In this document: positions 54,673 through 63,597 of the stretch, in pieces
How the letters are laid out: every line of letters starts with the position of its first letter
Numbering within the stretch: the stretch's first letter is position 1
Origin: Paracoccus aurantiacus
GTDB taxonomy: Bacteria; Pseudomonadota; Alphaproteobacteria; Rhodobacterales; Rhodobacteraceae
Reading direction: 5' to 3'
Assembly: GCF_007993065.1 (NCBI RefSeq)
Contig: NZ_VOPL01000003.1
Span: 124,001-188,000, forward strand
DNA length: 64,000 nt
Program-made: the position numbers and the translations under genes
Notes under the pieces: model-generated
What the model saw: the letters and a program-made list of their open reading frames with translations, nothing else
What the model was told of the DNA's origin: nothing
Databases searched by the model: none

Positions 54673-55322
54673 TCATCGCACTCCTCAACCAGAAGGGCGG
54701 TGTCGGCAAGACCACGCTGGCGCTGCATCTCGCCGGAGAACTGGCGCAGGGCGGAAAGCGCGTCACACTTCTCGATGCCGACCCGCAGGGTTCGGCGCTC
54801 GACTGGTCACAGCAACGCGCACGCGAGGGCCTGCCTCGACTGTTCGGCACCGTCGGCCTCGCACGGGACACACTGCACCGCGAGGCACCGGAGATCGCCC
54901 GCGATGTCGATCACGTCGTCATCGACGGACCGCCGCGTGTCGCCAGCCTCATGCGCTCCGCGCTCCTCGCCGCCGACCTGGTGCTGATCCCGGTGCAGCC
55001 GTCGCCCCTCGATGGCTGGGCCTCGGCCGAAATGCTGGCCCTCCTCGCAGAGGCCCGCATCTATCGGCCCCAACTCGTCGCCCGCTTCGCGCTCAACCGC
55101 TGCGGCGCGCGCACCGTCATCGCCCGCGAAACGGCCGAAAGCCTTGCAGATCACGACCCGCCCGTCCTTGCCACCACTGTCGGGCAGCGCGTCGTCTTCG
55201 CCGACGCTGCACAGTCAGGTCGTCTCGCAGGCGAGATCGACCGCCAATCTCCTGCCGCGCGTGAAGTCGCAGCGCTCACCGATGAGATTGCGCGGCTGGG
55301 CATCGGGAGGGTCGGCCAATGA
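54669..55322 (+). CDS. parA: ParA-family partition ATPase
   Basis: 217-aa ATPase with deviant Walker A NQKGGVGKTTLALHLA (7-22), LLDADPQGSALDWS and VVIDGPPR as Walker B region. Short ParA/MinD type used for plasmid and ICE segregation. It overlaps repA and the methylase gene by 4 bp each (ATGA). No small classical ParB follows; the RHH protein at 56059 could be its partner. Confidence 0.92.
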   Translation: MIIALLNQKGGVGKTTLALHLAGELAQGGKRVTLLDADPQGSALDWSQQRAREGLPRLFGTVGLARDTLHREAPEIARDVDHVVIDGPPRVASLMRSALLAADLVLIPVQPSPLDGWASAEMLALLAEARIYRPQLVARFALNRCGARTVIARETAESLADHDPPVLATTVGQRVVFADAAQSGRLAGEIDRQSPAAREVAALTDEIARLGIGRVGQ

Positions 55323-56062
55323 CCATCCTGACCGGCGACTGCCGCGAAGAAATGCCCTGGCACGCTCCCTACGACATGATCCTCGCCGATCCGCCCTATG
55401 GCGACACCTCGCTCGCCTGGGACCGGCGCGTCGAGGGCTGGGTCGCGCTGGCGCGCGCCGCCCTCAAGCCGACCGGCTCGCTCTGGGTTTTCGGTTCACT
55501 TCGTTCCTTCATGGCGACCGCCGACCACTTCGCCAATGCGGGTCTGCGCATCGCGCAGGAGGTGATCTGGGAGAAGCAGAACGGCACCGGCTTTCACAAT
55601 GATCGCTTCAAGCGGGTGCATGAGCTGGCCGTCCAGTTCTATCCGGCAGAGACCGCCTGGCGCGACATCTACAACGACGTCCAGACCACGCCCGACGCAA
55701 CGGCCCGCACGGTGCGGCGCAAGCAGCGTCCACCCCATACCGGCCAGATCGACGCCGGCCATTACATTAGCCATGACGGCGGACCGCGCCTCATGCGCTC
55801 GGTCATCTACCTGCGCAACTGCCACGGCCGCGCCATCCATCCGACCGAGAAACCGTCGGCGCTCCTGGAAATCCTGATCCGCACGAGCTGCCCGGAAGGC
55901 GGACTTGTCGGTGACTGGTTCGCCGGTTCCGGCGCAGCCGGGGAAGCCTGTCGGCTTTCCGGCCGGAGCTATCTCGGCTGCGAGATCGACGCCGACATGG
56001 CCGATCTCGCCCGCGCCCGCATCGCCACCGTGCTGCCGTTCCATGACGGAGCCCCGTCATGA
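55319..56062 (+). CDS. N4/N6-type DNA methyltransferase
   Basis: 247-aa beta-class amino-methyltransferase: catalytic DPPYGDTSLAWDRR near 24, TEKPSALLEILIR, and the SAM-binding GLVGDWFAGSGAAGEAC near the C-terminus. No restriction partner is adjacent, so it is an orphan methylase that may protect the ICE from host restriction or mark its DNA. Coupled to parA. Confidence 0.88.
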   Translation: MTILTGDCREEMPWHAPYDMILADPPYGDTSLAWDRRVEGWVALARAALKPTGSLWVFGSLRSFMATADHFANAGLRIAQEVIWEKQNGTGFHNDRFKRVHELAVQFYPAETAWRDIYNDVQTTPDATARTVRRKQRPPHTGQIDAGHYISHDGGPRLMRSVIYLRNCHGRAIHPTEKPSALLEILIRTSCPEGGLVGDWFAGSGAAGEACRLSGRSYLGCEIDADMADLARARIATVLPFHDGAPS

Positions 56063-56313
56063 CGGCCGGCACGGACAAGCGCGGCTTCGCTACGCGCCCA
56101 GCCGATCCCGATGGCTGGATCAAGGCTGGCGATGGACGGCCAGCGCGCGATGGCGCCGCAGCCGCCCATTCCGCCCGGCTGACGATCGACATCACGCCCG
56201 AGCTTCGCGGGCGGATCAAGATCGCCGCGTTCGGGCGCGGCACCACCGTCGCGGACATGCTGCGTGACCTGCTTGCGCGCGAGTTTCCCGACACAGCGGG
56301 AGACCGCCCATGA
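56059..56313 (+). CDS. small ribbon-helix-helix-like protein
   Basis: 84-aa protein with a flexible N-terminus and a C-terminal ARLTIDITPELRGRIKIAAFGRGTTVADMLRDLLAREFP, which fits a ribbon-helix-helix DNA-binding fold like ParG-type partition partners. ATGA overlaps on both sides place it in the repA-parA operon, supporting a partition role. Confidence 0.75.
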   Translation: MTAGTDKRGFATRPADPDGWIKAGDGRPARDGAAAAHSARLTIDITPELRGRIKIAAFGRGTTVADMLRDLLAREFPDTAGDRP

Positions 56314-56795
56314 TCGGTATCGATGCCCATGATGGCGATCTGACCCGCGTGGAACTGACCTGGGTGGAGGGCAGGACCGAATACTGGATCAGGTTCGGCC
56401 ATGAGGCGGGAACGCAGATCCTCGACCGCAACCGGCGCGTCGTTTCTTTCGGTCCTGGTTCGGTGTTCGCGTTCGTCCGCTGGGCGGCGAACGACCACGG
56501 CACGATCATTTCGCGCCTCGACATCCTGCGCGCGGTTGCGCCGGGCGAATCCTATCAGACGCTGCCCTTCGTCCGTCCGGGCGGCGAAATCCTGCTGAAG
56601 ATCGAAGGCTGGCCGAAGGTTGAGGCCGTCCTTCGCCATGTCGACGGGATCGAGGCCATTGGCGTCGATCCCGCCCAGGTCGATCCCGATCACTGGCGGC
56701 ATGTCGCCCACTGGATGAACGCAGGCGAAGCGCCGCGTCCTTACACCGCCGAGCGCCATCAGGCATGGCTCCGGCGCCGGGAGATTGCCCCATGA
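56310..56795 (+). CDS. DUF2840 family protein
   Basis: 161-aa protein of the DUF2840 family that accompanies traF in alphaproteobacterial ICEs: VELTWVEGRTEYWIRFG, RRVVSFGPGSVFAFVRWAAN, GTIISRLDILRAV and FVRPGGEILLKIEGWP. Function unknown, cytosolic. Overlaps both neighbours by 4 bp. Confidence 0.85.
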   Translation: MIGIDAHDGDLTRVELTWVEGRTEYWIRFGHEAGTQILDRNRRVVSFGPGSVFAFVRWAANDHGTIISRLDILRAVAPGESYQTLPFVRPGGEILLKIEGWPKVEAVLRHVDGIEAIGVDPAQVDPDHWRHVAHWMNAGEAPRPYTAERHQAWLRRREIAP

Positions 56796-57337
56796 CGCGC
56801 TTTCGCTATGTCATGGTGACGGCGGCGGCCACGCTGGGGATCGCCATCGCCGGATTCGTTCCGACCGCGCCAAGGCTGCTCTGGAACGCATCGGCCAGCG
56901 TGCCGATCGGGTTCTACACCGTCGCGCCCGCTGATCGGATCGAGATGCCCGATCTGGTCGCCGTCATGCCACCTGAGCCGTTCGCGTCCTACATGGTGGA
57001 CCGCGGCTACGTCGCGCGCGACGTGCCGCTTCTGAAGCGCGTGATCGGCCTGCCCGGACAGCGCGTCTGCCGCGCCGGCCGCGCCATCGCCGTCGATGGT
57101 GTTCCGCTCGGCGAAGCACGCGACCGCGACAGCCTCGGCCGAGACCTGCCGGTCTGGCAGGGCTGCCGCGTCATCGCCGAGGGCGAAGTCTTCCTGATGA
57201 ACCCGGACGTCGGCGACAGCCTCGACGGCCGCTATTTCGGCCCGTTCCCCGCCTCGGCGGTGATCGGCCGCGCGATCCCGCTTTTCACCGACGAAGACGG
57301 CGATGGCCGCTTTGTCTGGCGCGCGCCGATGCGGTGA
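56792..57337 (+). CDS. traF: TraF-type signal peptidase (S26) of conjugation
   Basis: 181-aa membrane peptidase. N-terminal helix VTAAATLGIAIAGFVPTA, catalytic Ser in ASVPIGFYTV, Lys in PLLKRVIGLPGQRVC, and GDSLDGRYFGPF near the end, as in TraF of IncP plasmids, which matures and cyclises TrbC pilin. Its presence implies a trb operon further right. Coupled to DUF2840. Confidence 0.9.
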   Translation: MTRFRYVMVTAAATLGIAIAGFVPTAPRLLWNASASVPIGFYTVAPADRIEMPDLVAVMPPEPFASYMVDRGYVARDVPLLKRVIGLPGQRVCRAGRAIAVDGVPLGEARDRDSLGRDLPVWQGCRVIAEGEVFLMNPDVGDSLDGRYFGPFPASAVIGRAIPLFTDEDGDGRFVWRAPMR

Positions 57338-57405
57338 CGGCGCGTCCGCTGCGGGGCGTGCGAACGGCCCGCGTCTTCTCCACCGCATAGCAAAGGAAAC
57401 CTCCC

Positions 57406-57741
57406 ATGGCACAGATCGGCCAATTTACCCGCACCCCGTCCGGCTATTCCGGGCATGTCCGCACCCTCACGCTCGACGCGGAGTTGACCTTCGTTCCAGC
57501 AGAGAACGCCGAGGCGGAGAATGCGCCCGCCTACCGCATCCACCTCGGCGACGAGGACGGACCGGAAGTCGGCGCGGGCTGGAAACATTCCGGGGAACGC
57601 GCCGGGCCGTTCGTTTCGGTCCTGCTCGACGATCCCGTCTTCCAGCAGCCGATCCGCGCCCGCCTGTTCCAGGCGGACGAGGACGGACGCGACTGGGGCT
57701 TGCACTGGACCCGCCAAAAGAAGCGCGACGAGCAGGAATGA
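57406..57741 (+). CDS. DUF736 family protein
   Basis: 111-aa DUF736 protein: MAQIGQFTRTPSGYSGHVRT, then PAYRIHLGDEDGPEVGAGWKH and PFVSVLLDDPVF, ending LHWTRQKK. Common on plasmids and ICEs; function unknown. GGAAA upstream; ATGA overlap with the next gene. Confidence 0.88.
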   Translation: MAQIGQFTRTPSGYSGHVRTLTLDAELTFVPAENAEAENAPAYRIHLGDEDGPEVGAGWKHSGERAGPFVSVLLDDPVFQQPIRARLFQADEDGRDWGLHWTRQKKRDEQE

Positions 57742-58508
57742 CCATGCTCATCTCCTGCATTCGTCTCGCCTCCGGGAGATACGGCGTCCGCCGCCGCATC
57801 ATCCTCTCTCTTCTTTCCGGCCTGTTCGTTTCAGCCATCACCACGCCGCCCGTCCTAGCCCAAGCTGCGATGCCCGGTCATGTGGTTGCCGCGCATCCGC
57901 ACGACGCCCACATTGCGGAAGCCTCGCAACGCTTCGGCATCCCGACGACATGGATCATCGCCGTGATGCGCACTGAGAGCGCGGGCGACGTGCGCGCAAT
58001 TTCGTCCGCCGGTGCGATGGGACTGATGCAGGTCATGCCCGACACCTGGGCGGATCTGCGCATCCGCCATGCTCTCGGCCGCGACCCCTTCGAGCCGCGC
58101 GACAACATCCTCGCGGGCACGGCCTATCTCCGCGAGATGTGGGATCGCTACGGCAATGTGGCCGCGATGCTCGCGGCCTACAATGCCGGTCCCGGCCGTT
58201 ACGACGAATACCGCGCGACGGCTCGTCCGCTTCCGGCCGAGACACGCGCCTACGTCGCCGCGCTGACACCGATCCTGCTCGGCGAGCGACCGTCGGGGGG
58301 CAGCTCGTCGGTTGTTCCACCGCTCGATTGGCGCGAGGCGGCGATCTTCGTGGCGGGAGAAATCGGCGCTACCGCTTCCGATCCGGCTTCACCCGACCCC
58401 ACGCCTCGCGACGCCCCTTCATTCGTCCCGGCAGCACCGGAAACGCTCACGGCCTTGCAGCCGGAGGGGCTGTTCGTCGCTCGCAGTGCCGGTGAGGACC
58501 AGCCATGA
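57738..58508 (+). CDS. secreted lytic transglycosylase of conjugation (VirB1/TrbN-like)
   Basis: 256-aa peptidoglycan lytase. Signal sequence (RRIILSLLSGLFVSAITTPPVLAQ) followed by an SLT domain: IIAVMRTESAGDVRAISSAGAMGLMQVMP with catalytic Glu near 75 and AAYNAGPGRYDEY. The C-terminal 70 residues are Pro/Ala-rich. It opens the cell wall for the mating channel. The start may be at 57738 or 57744. Confidence 0.88.
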   Translation: MTMLISCIRLASGRYGVRRRIILSLLSGLFVSAITTPPVLAQAAMPGHVVAAHPHDAHIAEASQRFGIPTTWIIAVMRTESAGDVRAISSAGAMGLMQVMPDTWADLRIRHALGRDPFEPRDNILAGTAYLREMWDRYGNVAAMLAAYNAGPGRYDEYRATARPLPAETRAYVAALTPILLGERPSGGSSSVVPPLDWREAAIFVAGEIGATASDPASPDPTPRDAPSFVPAAPETLTALQPEGLFVARSAGEDQP

Positions 58509-58610
58509 GCGGCTCCGTGCGGTTTCGCATCCTGTCGACCGCTGGCGTGTCATGGAGGGCGCGGGGGGTGGCGGCAGGCACCACGACCGGAAGATGGCAG
58601 GATAAAAGCG

Positions 58611-58740
58611 CGCACGGTGCGGCTCGGTCGGTCGGTTGTTTTTGTTCATGTTTTCGGCGCGTTCCGCACCGTGCCGCGCATTCGCGCACCGTGCGCCTCG
58701 CGCCCATCCTCCTGAATTTCCTTACTGTCTTGCACCGTGC
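58611..58740 (+). other. GCACCGTGC repeat cluster, candidate oriT/relaxase operator
   Basis: Four copies of a 9-bp box: GCACGGTGC (58612-58620, inverse orientation) and GCACCGTGC (58666-58674, 58686-58694, 58732-58740). The first and second extend to an 11-bp inverted repeat GCACGGTGCGG/CCGCACCGTGC around a T-rich loop (TTGTTTTTGTTCATGTTTT). The cluster ends 11 bp before the relaxase ATG, a usual place for oriT or an autoregulatory operator. No nic site can be assigned. A short frame at 58505-58762 crosses it and is not supported. Confidence 0.55.
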
Positions 58741-58751
58741 GGGGCTGTGTC

Positions 58752-60491
58752 ATGTCCGATGAACACGAGTTCCGCATAAGGCCGGGGCGCATCCGCTCGA
58801 CCCGCGCTCAGCAGACCCGGCCCTTCATCGCGCAGGCGCTCGCCGCCGCGAAGAAGGCCGGCGGTGGCGTCTCTCGATCCGGCCGCGTGACTTCCGGCAA
58901 TCGCTCCCGCTTCGGGCGCGGCCAGCGCGCCAGCGTCCAGGCCAATCGTCTCATCACCACCCGCACACGCGGCGCCGTCGTCAAGGCGCGCGTGGTGCGC
59001 AACATGGCATGGTCCGCGCCGCTCGGAACGCATCTCGATTATCTCCGCCGTGACGGCGTGACCCGAGATGGCGAGAAGGCACGGCTGTTCGGGCCGGGAA
59101 CGGAGGATGCCGATGGTCGCGCCTTCGCGGAGCGGTGCGGCGATGACCGGCATCATTTCCGGTTCATCGTCTCGCCCGACGACGCGCCGGATATTTCCGA
59201 CCTCCGATCATTCACGCGCGATCTTGTCGGCCAGATGGAAAAGGATCTCGGGACGCGCCTCGACTGGGTGGCGGTCGATCACTGGAACACCGCGCATCCG
59301 CATGTCCATCTGATCGTGCGCGGTGTTCGCGACGATGGGCAGGACCTCGTGATCTCCCGCGACTACATCAAGGAGGGGATGCGGGACCGGGCGCGCGATC
59401 TCATCACCCAGGAGCTGGGGCCGCGCACCGATCTCGACATTCACCGTGCGCTAGAGGCCCAGATCGAGGCGGAACGCTGGACCCAGCTCGACCGGCAGCT
59501 TGTCCGTGATGCGGGAAAATCCGGCATCGTCGATCTTGCCCCGCTCGCCAGCCGACCGCAGGACGAGTTCCATACGCTGAAGGTCGGGCGGCTGCGCACC
59601 CTCGAAATCCTCGGCGTCGCCGGGCAGATCGGCCATTCGCAATGGTTCATCAAGCCCGAGGCCGAGACGGTCTTGCGCGAACTCGGCGAGCGCGGCGACA
59701 TCATCAAGCGCATGCACCGTGCCCTGATCGCGCGCGGCATCGAACGCGGCTCGGCCAGCTATGTCCTCGCCGGCGAAAGCCTCGACGTTCCCGTCATCGG
59801 CCGCCTGGTCGAGCGCGGCCTTGACGACGAGTTGAAGGGCACGGCCTATGCCGTCGTCGATGGCGTCGACGGACGCACCCACCACATCAAGCTCCCTCAT
59901 CTCGATGCCGCCGGTGACAGCCCGCCCGGCTCAATCGTCGAGTTGCGCGCCTATGAAGATGCGCAAGGTGCGCGCCGCGTCGCGCTCGCTGTCCGCTCCG
60001 ATCTTGATCTCGGTGCGCAGGTGGGGGCCTCGGGCGCGACCTGGCTCGACCGCCAGGCCATCGCCCGCGAGCCGGTTCCTCTCTCGGATAGCGGCTTCGG
60101 CGCCGAGGTCCGTCAGGCACTGGACGAGCGGGCGGAGCATCTGATCGGCGAGGATCTCGCGGAGCGGCAAGGCGGGCGCGTCGTCTTCGCTCGCCGGCTA
60201 TTGAACACGCTGCGCAGGCGCGAACTCGACAGTCTCGGCGAGAAGCTCGCGGCCGAGACCGGCATGTCCTTCGAGCGCGCCGCCAGCGGCGAATATGTCG
60301 CCGGCTCCTATCGCCAGCGCTTCGCGCTCGCCTCAGGCCGCTTCGCCATGATCGACGATGGCCTCGGCTTCCAGCTCGTGCCCTGGTCGCCCTCCATTGA
60401 GAAGCAGATCGGCCGTCACGTCTCCGGCATCGCCCGCGACGACGGCGGTGTCGATTGGGACTTCGGGCGCAAGCGCGGCCTCGGCCTCTGA
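58752..60491 (+). CDS. rlxS: RlxS-type relaxase (VirD2-like, DUF3363)
   Basis: 579-aa relaxase that nicks oriT and leads the strand into the recipient. N-terminal Arg-rich region, then HLDYLRRDG (candidate catalytic Tyr near 96), HHFRFIVSPDD and the histidine motif NTAHPHVHLIVRG (near 176-188). The C-terminal half is the DUF3363 domain. GTG-rich sequence upstream holds the repeat cluster; an ATG at 58752 is used. traG follows 25 bp later. Confidence 0.93.
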   Translation: MSDEHEFRIRPGRIRSTRAQQTRPFIAQALAAAKKAGGGVSRSGRVTSGNRSRFGRGQRASVQANRLITTRTRGAVVKARVVRNMAWSAPLGTHLDYLRRDGVTRDGEKARLFGPGTEDADGRAFAERCGDDRHHFRFIVSPDDAPDISDLRSFTRDLVGQMEKDLGTRLDWVAVDHWNTAHPHVHLIVRGVRDDGQDLVISRDYIKEGMRDRARDLITQELGPRTDLDIHRALEAQIEAERWTQLDRQLVRDAGKSGIVDLAPLASRPQDEFHTLKVGRLRTLEILGVAGQIGHSQWFIKPEAETVLRELGERGDIIKRMHRALIARGIERGSASYVLAGESLDVPVIGRLVERGLDDELKGTAYAVVDGVDGRTHHIKLPHLDAAGDSPPGSIVELRAYEDAQGARRVALAVRSDLDLGAQVGASGATWLDRQAIAREPVPLSDSGFGAEVRQALDERAEHLIGEDLAERQGGRVVFARRLLNTLRRRELDSLGEKLAAETGMSFERAASGEYVAGSYRQRFALASGRFAMIDDGLGFQLVPWSPSIEKQIGRHVSGIARDDGGVDWDFGRKRGLGL

Positions 60492-60516
60492 CCTCAATCG
60501 GAAAGGAACCAACCCC

Positions 60517-62502
60517 ATGTCCGCCACCAAGATCCTCTGGGGACAGATCAGCGTCGTCTTCCTCATCATCCTCGCCACCACCTGGGGCGCCACCCAATAT
60601 GTCGCCTGGAGCCTTGCCTATCAGGCGCAACTCGGGCCGCCCTGGTTCGAGCTGTTCGGCACCCCGATCTACTATCCGCCCGCACTCTTCTGGTGGTGGT
60701 ATTTCTATGAAGCCTATGCGCCGCCGATCTTCGCCAAGGGCGGGATCATCGCGGCCTCGGGCGGCTTCATCGCCATCGCGGTCGCCATCGGCATGTCAGT
60801 CTGGCGCGCGCGCGAGGCGAAGAACGTCGCCACCTATGGCTCGGCGCGATGGGCGGAGAAACCCGAGGTGAAGGCGGCCGGCCTGCTCGATCCCGATGGT
60901 GTCGTCCTTGGCCGGTATGATCGCGAGTATCTGCGCCATGATGGACCGGAGCATGTGCTGTGCTTTGCCCCGACACGTTCGGGCAAGGGCGTCGGCCTGG
61001 TGGTGCCGACGCTGTTGACCTGGCCCGGCTCGGCCATCGTCCACGACATCAAGGGCGAGAACTGGCAGCTTACCTCGGGTTTCCGGGCACGCCATGGCCG
61101 CGTGCTGCTCTTCGACCCAACCAACCCAAAGTCCTCGGCCTACAATCCGCTGCTCGAGGTGCGCCGCGGCGAGTGGGAGGTGCGCGACGTCCAGAACATT
61201 GCCGACATCCTCGTCGACCCCGAAGGCTCGTTGGACAAAAGGAATCACTGGGAAAAAACCAGCCATTCGCTCCTCGTCGGCGCCATCCTTCATGTCCTCT
61301 ATGCGGAGCCCGACAAGACCCTCGCCGGCGTGGCACGATTCCTCTCCGATCCGAAGCGCCCGGTGGATTCCACCCTGCGCGCCATGATGGAAACCGCGCA
61401 TCTCGGTGACGCAGGACCGCACCCCGTCATCGCCAGCGCCGCGCGGGAGCTGCGCAACAAATCCGAGAACGAGCGGTCCGGCGTGTTGTCGACGGCGATG
61501 TCGTTTCTCGGCCTCTATCGAGATCCGGTCGTGGCCGAGGTCACGCGCCGCTCAGACTGGCGCATCAGCGACATTGTGGGAGGCGATCAGCCGACCACGC
61601 TCTACCTCGTCGTGCCGCCCTCCGACATCAACCGCACCAAGCCCTTGATGCGACTGCTGCTGAATCAGGTCGGCCGCCGCCTGACCGAGGATCTGCAGGC
61701 GAACACGGGGCGGCATCGGCTGCTCTTGATGCTCGACGAGTTTCCGGCGTTGGGCAGGCTCGACTTCTTCGAGACGGCCCTGGCCTTCATGGCGGGCTAT
61801 GGTCTCAAGAGCTTCCTGATCGCGCAGTCGCTGAACCAGATCGAGAAAGCCTATGGCCCGAACAACTCTATCCTCGACAACTGCCATGTGCGGGTGAGCT
61901 TTGCGACGAATGACGAACGCACCGCCAAGCGAGTCTCGGACGCGCTCGGCACTGCTACCGAGATGAAGGCGATGAAGAACTACGCCGGGCACCGGCTGTC
62001 GCCCTGGCTCGGGCACCTCATGGTTTCGCGCTCGGAAACCGCCCGCCAGTTGCTGACGCCGGGCGAGATCATGCAGCTTCCCCCGCATGAGGAGATCGTC
62101 ATGGTGGCGGGCATCCCCCCGATCCGGGCGACGAAGGCGCGCTACTACGAGGACGCCCGGTTTCGCGAGCGTGTTCTGTCACCACCTGAATTGCAGCGCC
62201 CTGAGGGAGCCCGGCCCGACGACTGGACCACGCTTCCGCTCCCGGCGCGGCCGGAAGCCGCCGTGGATGAGGACAACCCCACGACGGATGACGAGGATAC
62301 GACCGAATCCGAACGCCGCTTGCAGCCAGAACTCAGCCGGGTGAAGCCGGTGGAGAAGAAAAAGCCCATCGAGAACGAGTTTGAGTTCGCCCCGCCCGAT
62401 GATGTCGACGAGGAGGCTGTCCAGAACCGGCGGATGATCCGGCAGGTCCAGGGGATTGCCCGGCAGGTTGCCATGGACCCGAACGACGGCATGGACCTAT
62501 AG
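60517..62502 (+). CDS. traG: TraG/VirD4 type IV coupling protein
   Basis: 661-aa ATPase linking the relaxosome to the secretion channel. Two or three N-terminal membrane helices (about 8-28, 50-70 and 84-105), Walker A FAPTRSGKGVGLVVP (near 149-163), FDPTNPKSSAYNPL, and Walker B LLLMLDEFPALGRLD (near 402-416), RFxD-type features of the family, and a charged C-terminal tail. GGAAAGGAA precedes the ATG. The RHH gene follows 4 bp later. Confidence 0.94.
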   Translation: MSATKILWGQISVVFLIILATTWGATQYVAWSLAYQAQLGPPWFELFGTPIYYPPALFWWWYFYEAYAPPIFAKGGIIAASGGFIAIAVAIGMSVWRAREAKNVATYGSARWAEKPEVKAAGLLDPDGVVLGRYDREYLRHDGPEHVLCFAPTRSGKGVGLVVPTLLTWPGSAIVHDIKGENWQLTSGFRARHGRVLLFDPTNPKSSAYNPLLEVRRGEWEVRDVQNIADILVDPEGSLDKRNHWEKTSHSLLVGAILHVLYAEPDKTLAGVARFLSDPKRPVDSTLRAMMETAHLGDAGPHPVIASAARELRNKSENERSGVLSTAMSFLGLYRDPVVAEVTRRSDWRISDIVGGDQPTTLYLVVPPSDINRTKPLMRLLLNQVGRRLTEDLQANTGRHRLLLMLDEFPALGRLDFFETALAFMAGYGLKSFLIAQSLNQIEKAYGPNNSILDNCHVRVSFATNDERTAKRVSDALGTATEMKAMKNYAGHRLSPWLGHLMVSRSETARQLLTPGEIMQLPPHEEIVMVAGIPPIRATKARYYEDARFRERVLSPPELQRPEGARPDDWTTLPLPARPEAAVDEDNPTTDDEDTTESERRLQPELSRVKPVEKKKPIENEFEFAPPDDVDEEAVQNRRMIRQVQGIARQVAMDPNDGMDL

Positions 62503-62506
62503 GACC

Positions 62507-62935
62507 ATGATGCAACGCAAGAAGAAATCAAAGGTCACGATCTATCTCGATCCAGACCTCACTGCGGCGCTGGCCGACTTCGCCGCACGCCGGGATCGGT
62601 CGCAATCCATGATCGCCGAGGCTGCCATCGCATCCTTCGTGTCGCCGGATGATGCTGAGCGCCGCGAGGCGATCGTCGCCAAGCGACTCGACCAGATCGA
62701 CCGCCGCATGACGCGGGTAGAGCGTGATGTCGGCATCGCCGTCGAGAGCCTGGCGGTATTCATTCGTTTCTGGCTGATGACGACGCCAGCCTTGCCCGAG
62801 CCGGCGGCAAAGGCGGCAAAGGCCAAATCGGCCGAGCGATACGAGGCGTTCATCACTGCGCTCGGCCGACGCCTCGCACAGGGACCGAAGCTGCGGCAGG
62901 AGATTACCGAGGATGTAGCGGCAGCGGACGAATAG
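62507..62935 (+). CDS. CopG/RHH-type DNA-binding protein
   Basis: 142-aa protein with an N-terminal ribbon-helix-helix: KSKVTIYLDPDLTAALADFAARRDRSQSMIAEAAIASF, followed by a helical coiled segment (RLDQIDRRMTRVERDVGI) and an Ala/Lys-rich tail. In related ICEs this gene lies between traG and trbB and regulates transfer genes. Here the trb genes do not follow at once; a cargo pair on the other strand does. 62936-63036 shows no gene. Confidence 0.87.
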   Translation: MMQRKKKSKVTIYLDPDLTAALADFAARRDRSQSMIAEAAIASFVSPDDAERREAIVAKRLDQIDRRMTRVERDVGIAVESLAVFIRFWLMTTPALPEPAAKAAKAKSAERYEAFITALGRRLAQGPKLRQEITEDVAAADE

Positions 62936-63036
62936 ATCGTCAGGCGGAGTGCTTGCATTAATGCCGATCCCGTAAACTGCTTTTTCGCGGCGATGGCGCG
63001 ACGGAGGCGAACGCTACAACTATCGCAAAACCGTTC

Positions 63037-63597
63037 TTAGGGCACGATCCAGCGTCCTTCCCAGCCGTGGAGCCCTTGCCTAAAGCTGCATCGCCTGTGC
63101 GGCTCCGAGGAAAGATCCAATCGTTCCACATGGCTTATGACGATCTCGACCAGGCAGAACCGCGCATAGGCGGTCGCCGGATCGCTATCGTCGGTTTCCA
63201 TTTCATTCGGCGAGGCCAGCACTGTCCCCGGCGGCAGTGCCGACCGAAAGAGGATATGTGTATGCGGGCGCAGCGCGTTCCAGAAGTCCCGCCGCCTCGT
63301 CTCGTCTTCGATGATCTCCGCCCGACCGTCGATGCGCAGTTGAACGACCCTCTCATTGTCGAAGCCGGCAAGCGATACGCACGGATTGGCCGTGATCTCC
63401 CGAACCTTGGGCGAACGCAGGTCGGTGATGAAGGACAGACTCGTAGATGCCTCGTTGAAGCTGCGCAGCACGATGGTTCGGATCTTCGGCGCACCGTCCT
63501 CGCCGACGGTCGCGAGTTGCATCAGCGTAAAGGGCGTTCGCTGTTTGACCGCATCGGCCAGCACCAGCCAGACATCATGGAGCAATGCCTGCTTCAT
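63037..63597 (-). CDS. pyridoxamine 5'-phosphate oxidase-family protein
   Basis: 186-aa split-barrel flavoprotein-like protein: PFTLMQLATVGEDGAPKIRTIVLRSF, LSFITDLRSPKVREI, VSLAGFDNERVVQLRIDGRA and a C-terminal ERLDL-x-x-x-PHRRCSF, the Alr4036-type PNPOx pattern. Reaction unknown; it may reduce or oxidise a small ligand using FMN. It overlaps the transporter gene by 4 bp and reads opposite to the ICE backbone, so it is cargo. Confidence 0.85.
   Translation of the reverse strand: MKQALLHDVWLVLADAVKQRTPFTLMQLATVGEDGAPKIRTIVLRSFNEASTSLSFITDLRSPKVREITANPCVSLAGFDNERVVQLRIDGRAEIIEDETRRRDFWNALRPHTHILFRSALPPGTVLASPNEMETDDSDPATAYARFCLVEIVISHVERLDLSSEPHRRCSFRQGLHGWEGRWIVP

Noticed and set aside
58505-58762. 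85-aa plus-strand frame between the transglycosylase and the relaxase
   Set aside because: It runs through the GCACCGTGC repeat cluster, ends inside rlxS and has a composition unlike the neighbours; treated as non-coding.
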